A stretch of 27,791 bases of DNA from a virus. A program made the position numbers and the translations under genes. The DNA is taken from positions 1 through 27,791 of IMG/VR virus record IMGVR_UViG_3300025626_000104; one strand, written 5' to 3'. Below the pieces are notes generated by a model. The model was not told the origin of the DNA, did not search any database, and was given only the letters and a program-made list of their open reading frames with translations. Positions 1-7,943 of the stretch are shown piece after piece; the stretch's first letter is position 1, and each line of letters begins with the position of its first letter.

Positions 1-56
1 ATAGTTAAATATTTTATATACATAGTGCAATAGTCGTGCCAAACTATATTTTGACA

Positions 57-80
57 AGAAATCCCCATTTAAGGGGACTC
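57..80 (-). terminator. Hairpin terminator after the NinG-like gene
   Basis: On the minus strand the RNA would form an 8-bp stem, GAGUCCCC with GGGGAUUU (including G-U pairs), around the loop UUAAAU, followed by CUUG. It starts a few bases after the stop codon of the gene ending at 84. The U-tract is short and partly inside the stem, so it is a modest intrinsic terminator. No gene is visible downstream of it in the window. Confidence 0.6.
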
Positions 81-83
81 TTA

Positions 84-506
84 TTACCAAGTTTTCTTAG
101 CTTCTTCTTTTTCCATCTTACCCTTCCAGTAAGCAACTAAGATAGCATACTCATCTTCTGTTACTTTCCATGGCATAAGACTTTTAGCTAGTAATGCTTT
201 AGATAGTTTTAGACCCAGCTTTAAACTAAATTCAAACTGTCTTCCTTCCATCCAATTGTTACATCTAGCACATTGTATCTTTACATTGGTTTCGTCCCAT
301 CTAGTAGCTTTTAAGGATCTGTTTATGAAATGTCCAGCTTGCGTCTTCTTGTACTCTAAAGGTACATTACACGTGTAACAAGTTCCATATCCATCTCGAT
401 CAGTATCCCTTAAACGAATATACTTATGAAAGTATGTATCCATTTTAGTTATCCAGTATTTTAATCCTTTAGGTTTCTTTTTAACTACTTTTTTCTTTAC
501 GGGCAT
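84..506 (-). CDS. NinG/Rap-like recombination protein
   Basis: A 140-residue protein with a very basic N-terminus (MPVKKKVVKKKPKG) and a zinc-binding centre: Cys43-x2-Cys46, then AGHF with His59, then Cys79-x2-Cys82 in an IQCARCN context. This layout is that of the phage NinG/Rap family, which lambda uses in recombination and branched-DNA processing; the fold is HNH-endonuclease-like. The length is somewhat shorter than lambda NinG. It is the only DNA-metabolism gene in the window apart from terminase and lies behind the lysis genes, separated from them by 318 noncoding bases, so it may have its own promoter. An inverted repeat lies about 35 bases upstream of its start. A generic HNH nuclease is the alternative. 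Confidence 0.8.
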   Translation of the reverse strand: MPVKKKVVKKKPKGLKYWITKMDTYFHKYIRLRDTDRDGYGTCYTCNVPLEYKKTQAGHFINRSLKATRWDETNVKIQCARCNNWMEGRQFEFSLKLGLKLSKALLAKSLMPWKVTEDEYAILVAYWKGKMEKEEAKKTW

Positions 507-540
507 ATAACAAATTCTTTAAGGTTACGTAGACTATAAG

Positions 541-554
541 TACAATTCATTGTA
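541..554. promoter_or_regulatory. Inverted repeat upstream of the NinG-like gene
   Basis: TACAAT-TC-ATTGTA is a perfect 6-bp inverted repeat with a 2-base spacer, 35 bases upstream of the NinG-like start codon. Its size and position would suit an operator for a dimeric repressor. I saw no convincing -35/-10 pair or Bacteroidota TAnnTTTG box beside it, so the regulatory role is inferred. Confidence 0.3.
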
Positions 555-566
555 CGCAATAGGCTA

Positions 567-719
567 CTTCTATAATTAAAGCTGCTTCTAGTATAAACTC
601 TTCTCTGTATAAGATTTCTATAACTAAACAACTTTACATATATGTAGAAGTGAATAAATATAAGAAGTGTTAAATATTAGAAGTGTTTAAATAATAGAAG
701 CTGTTTAAAATAGTAGAAG
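567..719. repeat. Two-sided array of short iteron-like repeats
   Basis: The 318-bp noncoding stretch 507-824 holds two runs of a short motif in opposite orientation. CTTCT (A/T-rich tail) starts at 567, 585 and 600, with a degenerate TTTCT at 615. Its complement AGAAG, mostly as AGAAGTG(T)TAAATA, starts at 646, 663, 679, 696 and 715. Spacing is 15-19 bp on both sides, and the centre near 620-645 is A/T-rich. Regular, roughly helical spacing is typical of protein-binding iterons, as at replication origins, partition sites or regulatory regions. I cannot tell which it is. No gene is seen in 507-824 on either strand. Confidence 0.5.
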
Positions 720-733
720 AGTCCACCTGTTTC

Positions 734-746
734 AGACTTGCAGTCT
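734..746. repeat. Short inverted repeat AGACT-TGC-AGTCT
   Basis: A perfect 5-bp inverted repeat with a 3-base loop, lying between the repeat array and the holin gene. The same arms with a 7-base loop recur at 27699-27715 in the noncoding DNA at the other end of the operon. It could be an operator or a small RNA hairpin; with arms this short, chance is also possible. Confidence 0.3.
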
Positions 747-783
747 TCACAGTTGTACGTAATACTAGTTTTATATTCTTAAA

Positions 784-807
784 CCCCCCCTATGACACAT
801 TGTCATA
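784..807 (-). terminator. Hairpin and G-run downstream of the holin gene
   Basis: TATGACA-CAT-TGTCATA (791-807) is a perfect 7-bp inverted repeat with a 3-base loop. On the minus strand it is followed by a run of seven Gs (784-790) and then TTTAAG. It lies 18 bases past the holin stop codon, at the end of the lysis cassette. There is no U-tract, so it may be a 3'-end stabiliser or operator instead of a true intrinsic terminator. Confidence 0.4.
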
Positions 808-824
808 TAGTATAAATTCATAAA

Positions 825-1274
825 CTACTGTCTTTCAGCACCGAAGATCTTTTCAGCTCCACGACTGCCAAAATAGGCTGTCAGTACTATACTTAGCATA
901 TTTCCAATGATATCCATTTGGTATTCTGCCATAAAAAATCCTACAATAAATGCAACAGTTAATGCTAATAGTATAAAGGGTCTTATAGTTTTAGTTACAA
1001 AATTACCAAACCTTAAGTCCGCTGACCACCTTTGAGTAACACCTCTTTCACCTTCAATATCCAATCTAAGCTGTTCTAACGCAAAAGCTCTATCTTCTGC
1101 ACTAATACTAGTATCTTCTACTAAAATGTCTTTAAGAGCGCCTAATACATCACCAGTAGCTAAACTACCAGCAGCATCTAAAGCCTTGCCAACTAATCCA
1201 GATTTCTTAATCTTCCTTAGAAAGTCACCAACCCTAGTAGTACCATGTATGTCTTTATATCTTTTCTTGTCCAT
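825..1274 (-). CDS. Holin of the three-TM (GTA-type) family
   Basis: A 149-residue protein. The N-terminal half is soluble and rich in small residues (GLVGKALDAAGSLATGDVLG), followed by an acidic helix. The C-terminal half has RWSADLRFGNFVTKTIRP leading into hydrophobic segments of about residues 99-115 and 120-137, then FGSRGAEKI. The pattern 'RW..D......RP...L' followed by membrane helices and 'SRG.EK' is that of the phage and gene-transfer-agent 3TM holin family, which makes the inner-membrane lesion at lysis. It starts just after the small membrane protein and ends the lysis cassette, supporting the role. Only two membrane segments are obvious; the first helix may be amphipathic. Confidence 0.7.
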   Translation of the reverse strand: MDKKRYKDIHGTTRVGDFLRKIKKSGLVGKALDAAGSLATGDVLGALKDILVEDTSISAEDRAFALEQLRLDIEGERGVTQRWSADLRFGNFVTKTIRPFILLALTVAFIVGFFMAEYQMDIIGNMLSIVLTAYFGSRGAEKIFGAERQ

Positions 1275-1275
1275 A

Positions 1276-1572
1276 TTAAATGTGTTTAGTCCATGAATAC
1301 AATTTACGAGTCTTAAGATAATCTAAATTATCATCATTGTCATAAGCTTCTATTTCAAATGGATTGTTTCTATATCCTCTTCTTATACTATAATAAAAAT
1401 AAAGCAAATAAAAAGGAATAACTAGCATTTCCATCTCCTGGCGTATGTGTATTCGCTCGTGATTGATAAGCTTATCTTCCTTACTATAACCTCTCTTTAT
1501 AATAATAAAAGGGAATATGGCTATACCCAATATGCCTAGCATACTAGTAAACCATTTACTTCTTATTACCAT
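1276..1572 (-). CDS. Small membrane protein with HERIH zincin-like motif
   Basis: A 98-residue protein. Residues about 8-25 form a hydrophobic segment, and a second runs from about 49 to 62. Between them is NHERIH (His38-Glu39-x-x-His42), a fit to the HExxH zinc-protease motif. Further on, NPFEIEAY offers Glu73 or Glu75 as a possible third ligand, as in gluzincins. I recall similar short 'HErIHxRQ...PFE.EAY' proteins in Bacteroidota genomes, without known function. It overlaps the endolysin stop by 7 bases and lies directly before the holin, so it belongs to the lysis cassette. Peptidase activity is inferred from motif only; a spanin-like or regulatory role is the alternative. Confidence 0.6.
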   Translation of the reverse strand: MVIRSKWFTSMLGILGIAIFPFIIIKRGYSKEDKLINHERIHIRQEMEMLVIPFYLLYFYYSIRRGYRNNPFEIEAYDNDDNLDYLKTRKLYSWTKHI

Positions 1573-1940
1573 CTCGCCTTGTTTTTACGAACATCATAGT
1601 GCACAAATGTATTGTACAATCCTAATCCGCCCTGTTTCATTTTACCACTACTTATCAGTTCCTCTATAATTTCATATATAATATTCGGTGTAAAACCCTC
1701 TCCTACTCTTATGTCGGAAGCTTTAGCCAGCAAATGCTGTGATTTAACTGATCCTCCAATAGAGCGATTGTATTCCGTATGTCTATATGCAGAGTTAATA
1801 TGTATAGGTTCACCTATATAGTCTCTTAATACTTGTAGGTTATCAGCAAGCATCTGTACGTTAGGTATAAATTCTTTTGGAACTGGAACACCGTCACGAC
1901 AGGCAAACTCACATAACCAAAAATTGTTAGTTAGTTTCAT
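1566..1940 (-). CDS. Endolysin, peptidase M15 family
   Basis: A 124-residue single-domain enzyme expected to cut peptide cross-links in peptidoglycan. The M15 (VanY/M15_3-like) signature is clear: INSAYRHTEYNRSIGG, then SQHLLAKASDIRV with zinc ligands His69 and Asp76, and GLGLYNTFVHYDVR with the third ligand His114. It ends with ARW, usual for this family. There is no signal peptide or cell-wall-binding domain, so release would depend on the neighbouring holin. Its start overlaps the stop of the preceding membrane protein as TAATG, and its 3' end overlaps the next gene by 7 bases, which indicates translational coupling of the lysis genes. Confidence 0.85.
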   Translation of the reverse strand: MKLTNNFWLCEFACRDGVPVPKEFIPNVQMLADNLQVLRDYIGEPIHINSAYRHTEYNRSIGGSVKSQHLLAKASDIRVGEGFTPNIIYEIIEELISSGKMKQGGLGLYNTFVHYDVRKNKARW

Positions 1941-2251
1941 TAGAATAGTTTTATATAATGACTTAATAATTGAGAAGCAACAGCTAGCGTTAAAGCACCT
2001 ATTATACTTAATATAACATTATTACGTATTTTAGTATCCTTAACCATATTAGCAATCTCCTTTATTGCATCCTCTAGGTTGTTAACTCTCGTTAGTAATC
2101 CTTCATTACTAGAATCTTTATCATCGTATAACTCCATTTCTATCTTATCTAATGCCTTAACAATCCTTGAGCGTAGTATTTTACGCTTTTCCTCTTTCTG
2201 CTTAAAATCCTCTATGAAGTCTTTTAGCATATGTTTTTCTTCACGATTCAT
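1940..2251 (-). CDS. XhlA-like coiled-coil membrane protein of the lysis cassette
   Basis: A 103-residue protein with a highly charged N-terminal two thirds (MNREEKHMLKDFIEDFKQKEEKRK...), a likely coiled coil about residues 55-75 (LLTRVNNLEDAIKEIANM), and a C-terminal membrane helix about residues 78-98 (NVILSIIGALTLAVASQLL). This resembles XhlA-type haemolysin or holin-associated proteins, which sit in the membrane and aid lysis. It directly precedes the endolysin with a TAATG stop-start. A holin or antiholin working with the gene at 825-1274 is plausible. The family match rests on architecture, not on conserved residues. Confidence 0.55.
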   Translation of the reverse strand: MNREEKHMLKDFIEDFKQKEEKRKILRSRIVKALDKIEMELYDDKDSSNEGLLTRVNNLEDAIKEIANMVKDTKIRNNVILSIIGALTLAVASQLLSHYIKLF

Positions 2252-2263
2252 ATAGTTTTAATT

Positions 2264-2287
2264 AAACCCCCTAATTAAAGGGGGCTT
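2264..2287 (-). terminator. Hairpin between adhesin and lysis genes
   Basis: The minus-strand RNA forms AAGCCCCC paired with GGGGGUUU around an 8-base A/U loop (UUUAAUUA). It lies just past the stop of the 1096-residue adhesin and before the lysis cassette. No long U-run follows beyond the UUU of the stem, so termination may be partial, separating strongly expressed virion genes from the lysis genes. Confidence 0.6.
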
Positions 2288-2294
2288 GTTAATA

Positions 2295-5200
2295 TTAAGT
2301 TAATCCAGGTATATTGGCTGTTACGATATCATTAGATGCCATTCCTTGAAATATCATCTTAGTGTAACCATCAGTATTGTTTACTTGGTTCATAATACCA
2401 CTAGAGAATGAATCATTAGTACCATCACCCATTAGATATACTTGCGTAGTAAAATGTCTACTACCGTTAGTATCCCAGGGATAATCACTATAATCTGTAG
2501 TACAATGTCTAAACTTGCCACCTACCTTATAATCAGCTATCCACCTCATAGGGTCTTTTACCATAGTGACAATTTCAGCATTTGTAGGCAGATCATCATC
2601 AGTCCTTAGTGTAGTAACGACCATACTAGCAACCTCACCATTAAAGTTACGATTTGTATATCGACCTCCAATGGATAAATGTCCTGTTACGTCTCTATCC
2701 ATCCTAACACCTGTACTTGTCCAAGCTGCTGATACTGATAGATTAGAACCAATAGTCCAGTTATTACTAGCACTATTCATTAATCTAATATCAAAAGCAT
2801 CTGCTAAGTTAGCTGCAGTAGCATTAGCTGAGCTAAGTCTAGTGCCTTTATGAGCAATATAAACTCCATACCAAGCATTGTGTCCAAGATAACCGCTTGG
2901 CGCAGAAGGTATTGGATGAATCATACATTCATTGTAGCCTACACCTTCACGACCCCATCCAAAGTATAGTTTCTTACTACTAATTCTTAAATAGATGTTA
3001 TCGTTATTAGTTGAAGCTCCTTCTCCTTGATTCCATATATGCTGGTTACTAGTATTATTGTCTATATTAAATACTATAGCAGTAGCCCAAGGTCTAGAGT
3101 TACTATTGTTAGACGTCTTAGTTGAGTCAGTTGTGTGAGCAGGAACTAAAACAGACTGGTCATTCATCTTAAGAGGAAGTACACTACGAGAATTGTTGTT
3201 ACTCTTTATGTGTTGAGCGCCTCCAGTAAAGTCAACAATCTTTGTCCACGCTGTAAGAGGTGTAGTAGATACCGCTGGTAATTGATGTTCACTAATACCA
3301 GTAGTACTAATGTCCCCAGTAGTTCCTGTAACAGCTATAGCTATACTCTTAGTTCCTGTAACAGTCGTATCCTGAGAAGCTGTAAAAGTAAACGTACCTC
3401 CATCAGCAGCTGCATTCTCACTTGATTTGTCAGCGGTAGATGTATTGTAGTTAGCTTCACAAACTCCATCTTTATTAGATAGATAAAAATCATATCCTAT
3501 ACCAGGGTTGAAAGTATGTGTTGTAGTAGTACCTACTGCAGATCCTGTTAACAAAGGAGTAACATTGACGGAGCTGGAAGAGTTATACTGAAATTTAAAA
3601 CCACAGATAAAGTCAGGTCCTGCTACGCTATCCCAGTTATTAACTGTGTCAGCAGCAAATCCTATAAAATACTTATCATCAACACCTACCATAGAAGGAA
3701 GTATATTAGCCGTTACATAAGCGTCAGTAATCTTCACTCTGTAGTTATCCTGTACAGTATTATCTAAAAGAACAGCAGAGCCATCATCCAGAGTATTAGC
3801 ATCAACTAAAGGACTACTACCAGATATTAAAGTAAAACCACTTATAGCTACAGAAGGAGCTGTTGTATTAGTTATTACTAATGTCAACGTACCTACACTT
3901 GAGCCATAATCATTCGCCTTAGTTACAGTAATTGTATATGTGTCCGAAGGGTTAACAGTATTATCCTGTAATACCTCTGGAGCAGTACCTACTAGGTTAG
4001 AGCCATTAAAAGCTAGTCCAGTTGGTATACCAGTTACATTATAAGTATCCGCATCACCTGCTGGCTTAATAGGTAGATTCATAGAAGAACCTTCATTAAC
4101 CGTCACAGTGTTGTCAGCATATTGAGTAGGTACATAGTTAGCGTCATCTCCAGTTGCGATCTCGTTCCATACAACTCCTGCAAGTGCAGAGGGTGCTGAA
4201 GATTGATCGTGAAACATGTACGAGCTTGGCATATACCAAACACTAGAAGTAGGTTGCTCATCTATAAATGTATGCTGATGAGATACTCCAGCGTCATTAG
4301 CTGCAGTTCCATACTCTTCATCGACATAATTAGCCTGTTCAGCAGAGTCGAATAAAGGATAATAGAAAGAGCCGTCTGGACTCTCTATGTAATACCATGT
4401 CAAAGGAGGTGCAGTATCTAATGTGTTTACTGTGAACGCTCCTATACCGTCTAGCTCATTAGCTAAAGGCATTATAACATTAAGCTTTAATAAAGTACCA
4501 GTAGTTATAGCAGTCTCTGTTCTACCAACAACAATTACATTACTGTTAGAGTCTACATAACCAATAAAAGCTCTACCTTGAGAATCTAATCCTATTCTGT
4601 ATGTAAGCTTAGTTGATAATAAGTCAGAGAAACCTACCTCATTAATCTTTCCGTATGTTGAAGCAGGGTCTGTAAATATAAAGTTTGTATTCTTTATTCT
4701 TAATCTAAGTATATTCTTTACAACGTTACCAGCAACATCTTCTTCTAGATCAGACTGGTCATAAGTAGTCTCATCAAATAAGCCGAATGTAAATCCTGTA
4801 CCTGCTGAATCCCAGTTAGAGTTCTGAGTAAACTCAAAGTATTCTCCTGGCTCAGAGATAGTTTCATTACTTATCATACCGTTTGAAGTATCAAAGTTAC
4901 CAACCTCTCTAGTAGACGTATAAACATCTCCTACGTTAGTGATTCTATCACCGTATACAGTAAAGTTACCGTCATTGCTTTCAGTCGCTATAGAGCTATC
5001 ACTAGTCCCAGAGTCACTACCTACTGCCTGTCCCGATAAGACCTCGTTAAGTCTATCAACAGCTGCATTTATATTATTAAAAGATACAGCACCTTCGTTA
5101 ACAGTAGTGTTGTAATATCTTAAGTTAAGATAAACATCCTTATTACCTTTGATAGTTCTTAATGTAATAGTTCCGTTACTAGCAGCACTAGCTACCAATG

Positions 5201-5585
5201 AGTTAACTGAGAACATATCTCCATTAGAAAACAATACAGTAGTATTAGTTGCTTCTCTTTGAGCGTCTAAAGTATCAGTTTGGTTAAATATAAAAGTACC
5301 TGAAGTACCAGATACGTTTGCATTATCAGTTATATATTGAGCACATTCAGAGGCGTTCTCAAATATGTTTTCGTCTTTGTCAACAAAGTCAGAGAAGGGT
5401 AAGTTAAAGAACTCATATACAGTTCCTTCGTTTTCCAAACTCCTTACAGTGTTTACAACGTTTATGTTATTAGGGTTATCTTCATTGATCTCTCCTTCAA
5501 GTACTGCATTCCAGTACGTTGGGTTTGATGATCCGAAGAAGTTGATACAGTTTCCTGCATCATTCCTTGCTATTCTTATTGCCAT
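2295..5585 (-). CDS. Large adhesin or tail fibre with Ig-like and LamG-like domains
   Basis: A 1096-residue virion surface protein, probably for host binding. In order: an N-terminal region (MAIRIARNDAGNCINFFGSS) of a type often seen in flavophage structural proteins; beta-rich sequence to about residue 480; a cadherin/He_PIG-like Ig domain about 492-573 (NTVTVNEGSS...YTITVTKANDYG...LTLVIT); another beta region; and a concanavalin/LamG-like domain about 780-1015, with the IGGRYTNRNFNGEVASMVV stretch and DPMRWIADYKVGGKF behind it. LamG-like folds often bind sugars. No catalytic motif was seen. It follows the 320-residue adhesin after two bases and is the last gene before the lysis cassette hairpin. 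Confidence 0.7.
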   Translation of the reverse strand: MAIRIARNDAGNCINFFGSSNPTYWNAVLEGEINEDNPNNINVVNTVRSLENEGTVYEFFNLPFSDFVDKDENIFENASECAQYITDNANVSGTSGTFIFNQTDTLDAQREATNTTVLFSNGDMFSVNSLVASAASNGTITLRTIKGNKDVYLNLRYYNTTVNEGAVSFNNINAAVDRLNEVLSGQAVGSDSGTSDSSIATESNDGNFTVYGDRITNVGDVYTSTREVGNFDTSNGMISNETISEPGEYFEFTQNSNWDSAGTGFTFGLFDETTYDQSDLEEDVAGNVVKNILRLRIKNTNFIFTDPASTYGKINEVGFSDLLSTKLTYRIGLDSQGRAFIGYVDSNSNVIVVGRTETAITTGTLLKLNVIMPLANELDGIGAFTVNTLDTAPPLTWYYIESPDGSFYYPLFDSAEQANYVDEEYGTAANDAGVSHQHTFIDEQPTSSVWYMPSSYMFHDQSSAPSALAGVVWNEIATGDDANYVPTQYADNTVTVNEGSSMNLPIKPAGDADTYNVTGIPTGLAFNGSNLVGTAPEVLQDNTVNPSDTYTITVTKANDYGSSVGTLTLVITNTTAPSVAISGFTLISGSSPLVDANTLDDGSAVLLDNTVQDNYRVKITDAYVTANILPSMVGVDDKYFIGFAADTVNNWDSVAGPDFICGFKFQYNSSSSVNVTPLLTGSAVGTTTTHTFNPGIGYDFYLSNKDGVCEANYNTSTADKSSENAAADGGTFTFTASQDTTVTGTKSIAIAVTGTTGDISTTGISEHQLPAVSTTPLTAWTKIVDFTGGAQHIKSNNNSRSVLPLKMNDQSVLVPAHTTDSTKTSNNSNSRPWATAIVFNIDNNTSNQHIWNQGEGASTNNDNIYLRISSKKLYFGWGREGVGYNECMIHPIPSAPSGYLGHNAWYGVYIAHKGTRLSSANATAANLADAFDIRLMNSASNNWTIGSNLSVSAAWTSTGVRMDRDVTGHLSIGGRYTNRNFNGEVASMVVTTLRTDDDLPTNAEIVTMVKDPMRWIADYKVGGKFRHCTTDYSDYPWDTNGSRHFTTQVYLMGDGTNDSFSSGIMNQVNNTDGYTKMIFQGMASNDIVTANIPGLT

Positions 5586-5587
5586 GA

Positions 5588-6550
5588 TTATCTTATTAAG
5601 GTTACTAATAATCCAAGTGGTTGTATAATCACTGGGTTGTCTGATTTGATTGCTGGAAGTGTTAAAGCATTAACATCTTCGTTTGATGTGATCCATGCAG
5701 ATATCTCTACCCTATTAAGGAAAGTTCTACCTACTGTACCTTGACCGTAGAATATAGGCTGTGCAGTTAACGGAAACGTAAAAGTAATATCATCACTATC
5801 ATTCCTGTTAGAGTACCATAAAGCTGGCTCTACAGTTGTGTTAGCAATCTGAGGTATAACGTTAAAGTCAAACCTTACTCTTAGTTGATCTCCGTATACA
5901 GCGTCATTCAATCTTATTCTACCAGTAGTACCTTCAAATCCAGTTCCTGTAGAGGATGGATAGTTAGTATCATAATCGTAGTCAAACTCAAACAACTTAG
6001 TTACGTTGGCTGGTAGGTTAGCTCCTTGAAATAAACCTATACCAGTGTTTCCAGTAGGAGTAGGTGTAGACCAATAAGGGTTATCTACAGCAGCGTGTAC
6101 TGCTTGGCTTAATGAAAATACTTTCCATTCTGCTGCATCAACATCTGCCTGAGTGTAAGATAAACCAGCTCCTGATTCCCATACATAGTTATTATCTAAG
6201 GGCTTATCAGCGAATGCACCAGTGTGACTATATCCAGACTCGCCAGCCGTAAAGGTAGCGTCAGCTGGAAGGTATCTATCTCCCACCTTAGCATCTATTT
6301 CTTCAGCTGTTTCGTATTCTGACACAAAGTCACCTTGAATAGCTTCAGTTATATTTAAGTAATCGTCATTAGTGATTCCTCCCTGTAGTATGAATATCTT
6401 TTGCTCAGATACGACATAGGTCTGTAATCCTTCATATCTAGCAGACGCAGGAATAGCATCTCTTGCAGCTAAATCAGCGCAGACTAGACGTGAGTCAATA
6501 GGTTCGTTTGACTGGACTCTAAATCCAGATAGTATGTCGTTATATGCCAT
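5588..6550 (-). CDS. Tail fibre or adhesin protein
   Basis: A 320-residue protein. Its first 60 residues (FRVQSNEPIDSRLVCADLAARDAIP, then RYEGLQTYVVSEQKIFILQGG) fit a module I know from many phage structural proteins: a small domain with 'RY.Gl..YV...k.y.L..G'. The remainder is beta-rich without cysteine-based or catalytic motifs. The N-terminal module is likely a virion attachment domain and the C-terminal half the exposed part. Its leader upstream of ATG is A-rich without a Shine-Dalgarno. It lies between the glycosyltransferase-like gene and the large adhesin, which supports a fibre role. The exact position on the virion is unknown. Confidence 0.6.
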   Translation of the reverse strand: MAYNDILSGFRVQSNEPIDSRLVCADLAARDAIPASARYEGLQTYVVSEQKIFILQGGITNDDYLNITEAIQGDFVSEYETAEEIDAKVGDRYLPADATFTAGESGYSHTGAFADKPLDNNYVWESGAGLSYTQADVDAAEWKVFSLSQAVHAAVDNPYWSTPTPTGNTGIGLFQGANLPANVTKLFEFDYDYDTNYPSSTGTGFEGTTGRIRLNDAVYGDQLRVRFDFNVIPQIANTTVEPALWYSNRNDSDDITFTFPLTAQPIFYGQGTVGRTFLNRVEISAWITSNEDVNALTLPAIKSDNPVIIQPLGLLVTLIR

Positions 6551-6568
6551 TTTGTTTTTATTTTGTTA

Positions 6569-7462
6569 TTATAGGAATACTCCCTTAAAATGTTCTCTTC
6601 TCTCTACCATGTAATTAAGGTATAAGTCCATCTTTGATTTCCAATCATTATCTACATTAGGATTAAAAATCCCACAGTGGAAAGAACTTAGTATTTTATT
6701 TAATTGCGGAATACGAGATTCCTTTGGAGTTCTAAGTATGTGCTGGTTAAAGTGCCAAAAAGCAGCTTGCCAGTGTTTGCCTAATTTATCAACTACATCT
6801 ATATCCTTACCTAGCATTGCTGCATACAACATAGACTCACTGTAATGAGTAGTATAAACTTTCTTAGATTTAACCATCATCTCATATAGATCATGATCTC
6901 TATCTAACACATTATTTTCTCCACATTTATCTTTCATAAAACCTACATACTCGTGAGTAGTTAGAGGGTGAGGCTTTATATAAGAAGTTCCATCTTTAGT
7001 TACTTCTATCAATTTCTGAATATCCATGACATCCATAAATTTATTAGTCCCCATAGGTACTACAATAGAATGTCTACCAACTTTATTAGCAGACTTTCTG
7101 TTGCTATACTTGTTAGCAGACTTTTCTGCTATAACTCCAGAGTAGTAATTATCCCACCTTAATGTTTTAGAATTAGGATCTAGTAAACTATCTAGAATCA
7201 TATCTCTTCTCACGTCATTATTTAACGGTTGAACCATAAAATTAGTACCCCACTCTGTATATGATAGTGTTTGAAACGAAGGGTTTTGAACTGCAGTAAC
7301 ATCATAAGATGCTTCGAATCCTAAAGATTCAGCTTGGTGAAAGAAGTAATCTTCAACCTCTTTTAATACATCTAGCTTTACAGTTTTCTGTAATCTATCC
7401 CCTACTCTTTTCTTATGCTCTTTAATATTGAACATACTCATTCTTTCTTCTTTTGTTTCCAT
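6569..7462 (-). CDS. Glycosyltransferase-like protein (capsule-synthesis type)
   Basis: A 297-residue, non-repetitive, charged protein, unlike its beta-rich neighbours. The C-terminal half has HSIVVPMGTNKF (131-142), then YIKPHP (161-166), then DLYEMMVKSKKVYTTHYSES (191-210) followed by MLYAAMLGKD (211-220). This 'K.HP ... s..v.t..S....A...GK' order is typical of GT-B-like capsule polysaccharide transferases (Capsule_synth/Kps-type, CDP-glycerol and polysialyltransferase-like proteins), where it binds the nucleotide-sugar. The N-terminal half is short for a full GT-B. Its ATG shares a base with the stop of the Thr-rich repeat gene upstream (TAATG), suggesting co-production. A second possible start is Met8. 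The substrate is unknown; glycosylation of the neighbouring virion proteins is my inference. Confidence 0.6.
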   Translation of the reverse strand: METKEERMSMFNIKEHKKRVGDRLQKTVKLDVLKEVEDYFFHQAESLGFEASYDVTAVQNPSFQTLSYTEWGTNFMVQPLNNDVRRDMILDSLLDPNSKTLRWDNYYSGVIAEKSANKYSNRKSANKVGRHSIVVPMGTNKFMDVMDIQKLIEVTKDGTSYIKPHPLTTHEYVGFMKDKCGENNVLDRDHDLYEMMVKSKKVYTTHYSESMLYAAMLGKDIDVVDKLGKHWQAAFWHFNQHILRTPKESRIPQLNKILSSFHCGIFNPNVDNDWKSKMDLYLNYMVERREHFKGVFL

Positions 7463-7917
7463 TATATATTAGTATAAAAGCTCTTTGTCATAGTTGTTGT
7501 AAATGAAGTTGGATACAGTGTTGAAGCTGTATATGTACTTGATGTTGCAAATGTACTACTAGTGTTAAAGTCAGTACTAGTAGCTTTCAATGTCTGTATA
7601 GTAGAGCTTGTGTTGAAGTTAGTAGTAAAAGAGGTTGACACTGTTGCATTAGTAGCAAAAGTAGTTGAAGTCCCATATGTAGTTGTGGTAGCTCTACTTG
7701 TACTGTGACCCTTAGTAGTATTGAAAGAAGTGGTCGTAGATTTAGAGGTGCTACCTGTATAGGCAGTGGAATAACTAGTAGTGTAACTTGTACTGTAACT
7801 GGTAGTTCCAGCTGTGTTAAATGTAGTGCTAAAAGTAGTTACATGACTAGTAACAACATTACCCATAGCCGTATTTCTACTTGTAATCCTTGTAGTTAAT
7901 CTATTAGTAAACGGCAT
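7462..7917 (-). CDS. Thr/Ser-rich repeat virion protein 2
   Basis: A 151-residue protein made mostly of Thr, Ser, Ala, Asn and aromatic residues. Aromatic-x-Thr units recur at F29, F33, Y41, Y45, Y49, F65, Y81, F87, F97, F101, F117 and F123. Spacing is often 6 or 10 and sums to 16 (F65-Y81-F97 and F101-F117). Residues 117-140 show clean six-residue steps (FNTSST, FATSST). There are no catalytic motifs, no signal peptide and no cysteines. It is a close structural relative of the preceding 165-residue protein. Similar repeats occur in tail proteins of other marine phages as far as I recall. It probably forms an elongated beta-structured fibre or spike and may carry O-linked sugar. Function is not established. 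Confidence 0.65.
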   Translation of the reverse strand: MPFTNRLTTRITSRNTAMGNVVTSHVTTFSTTFNTAGTTSYSTSYTTSYSTAYTGSTSKSTTTSFNTTKGHSTSRATTTTYGTSTTFATNATVSTSFTTNFNTSSTIQTLKATSTDFNTSSTFATSSTYTASTLYPTSFTTTMTKSFYTNI

Positions 7918-7943
7918 AATTATTTATCTTTATATGTTAATGA

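Noticed and set aside
567-719. CRISPR array in the noncoding repeats
   Set aside because: Repeat units are only 5-15 bp with 15-19 bp spacing and change orientation, and no cas genes are near.
2566-2853. Plus-strand open frame of 95 residues
   Set aside because: It is antisense to the large adhesin, has no recognisable motif, and all supported genes are on the minus strand.
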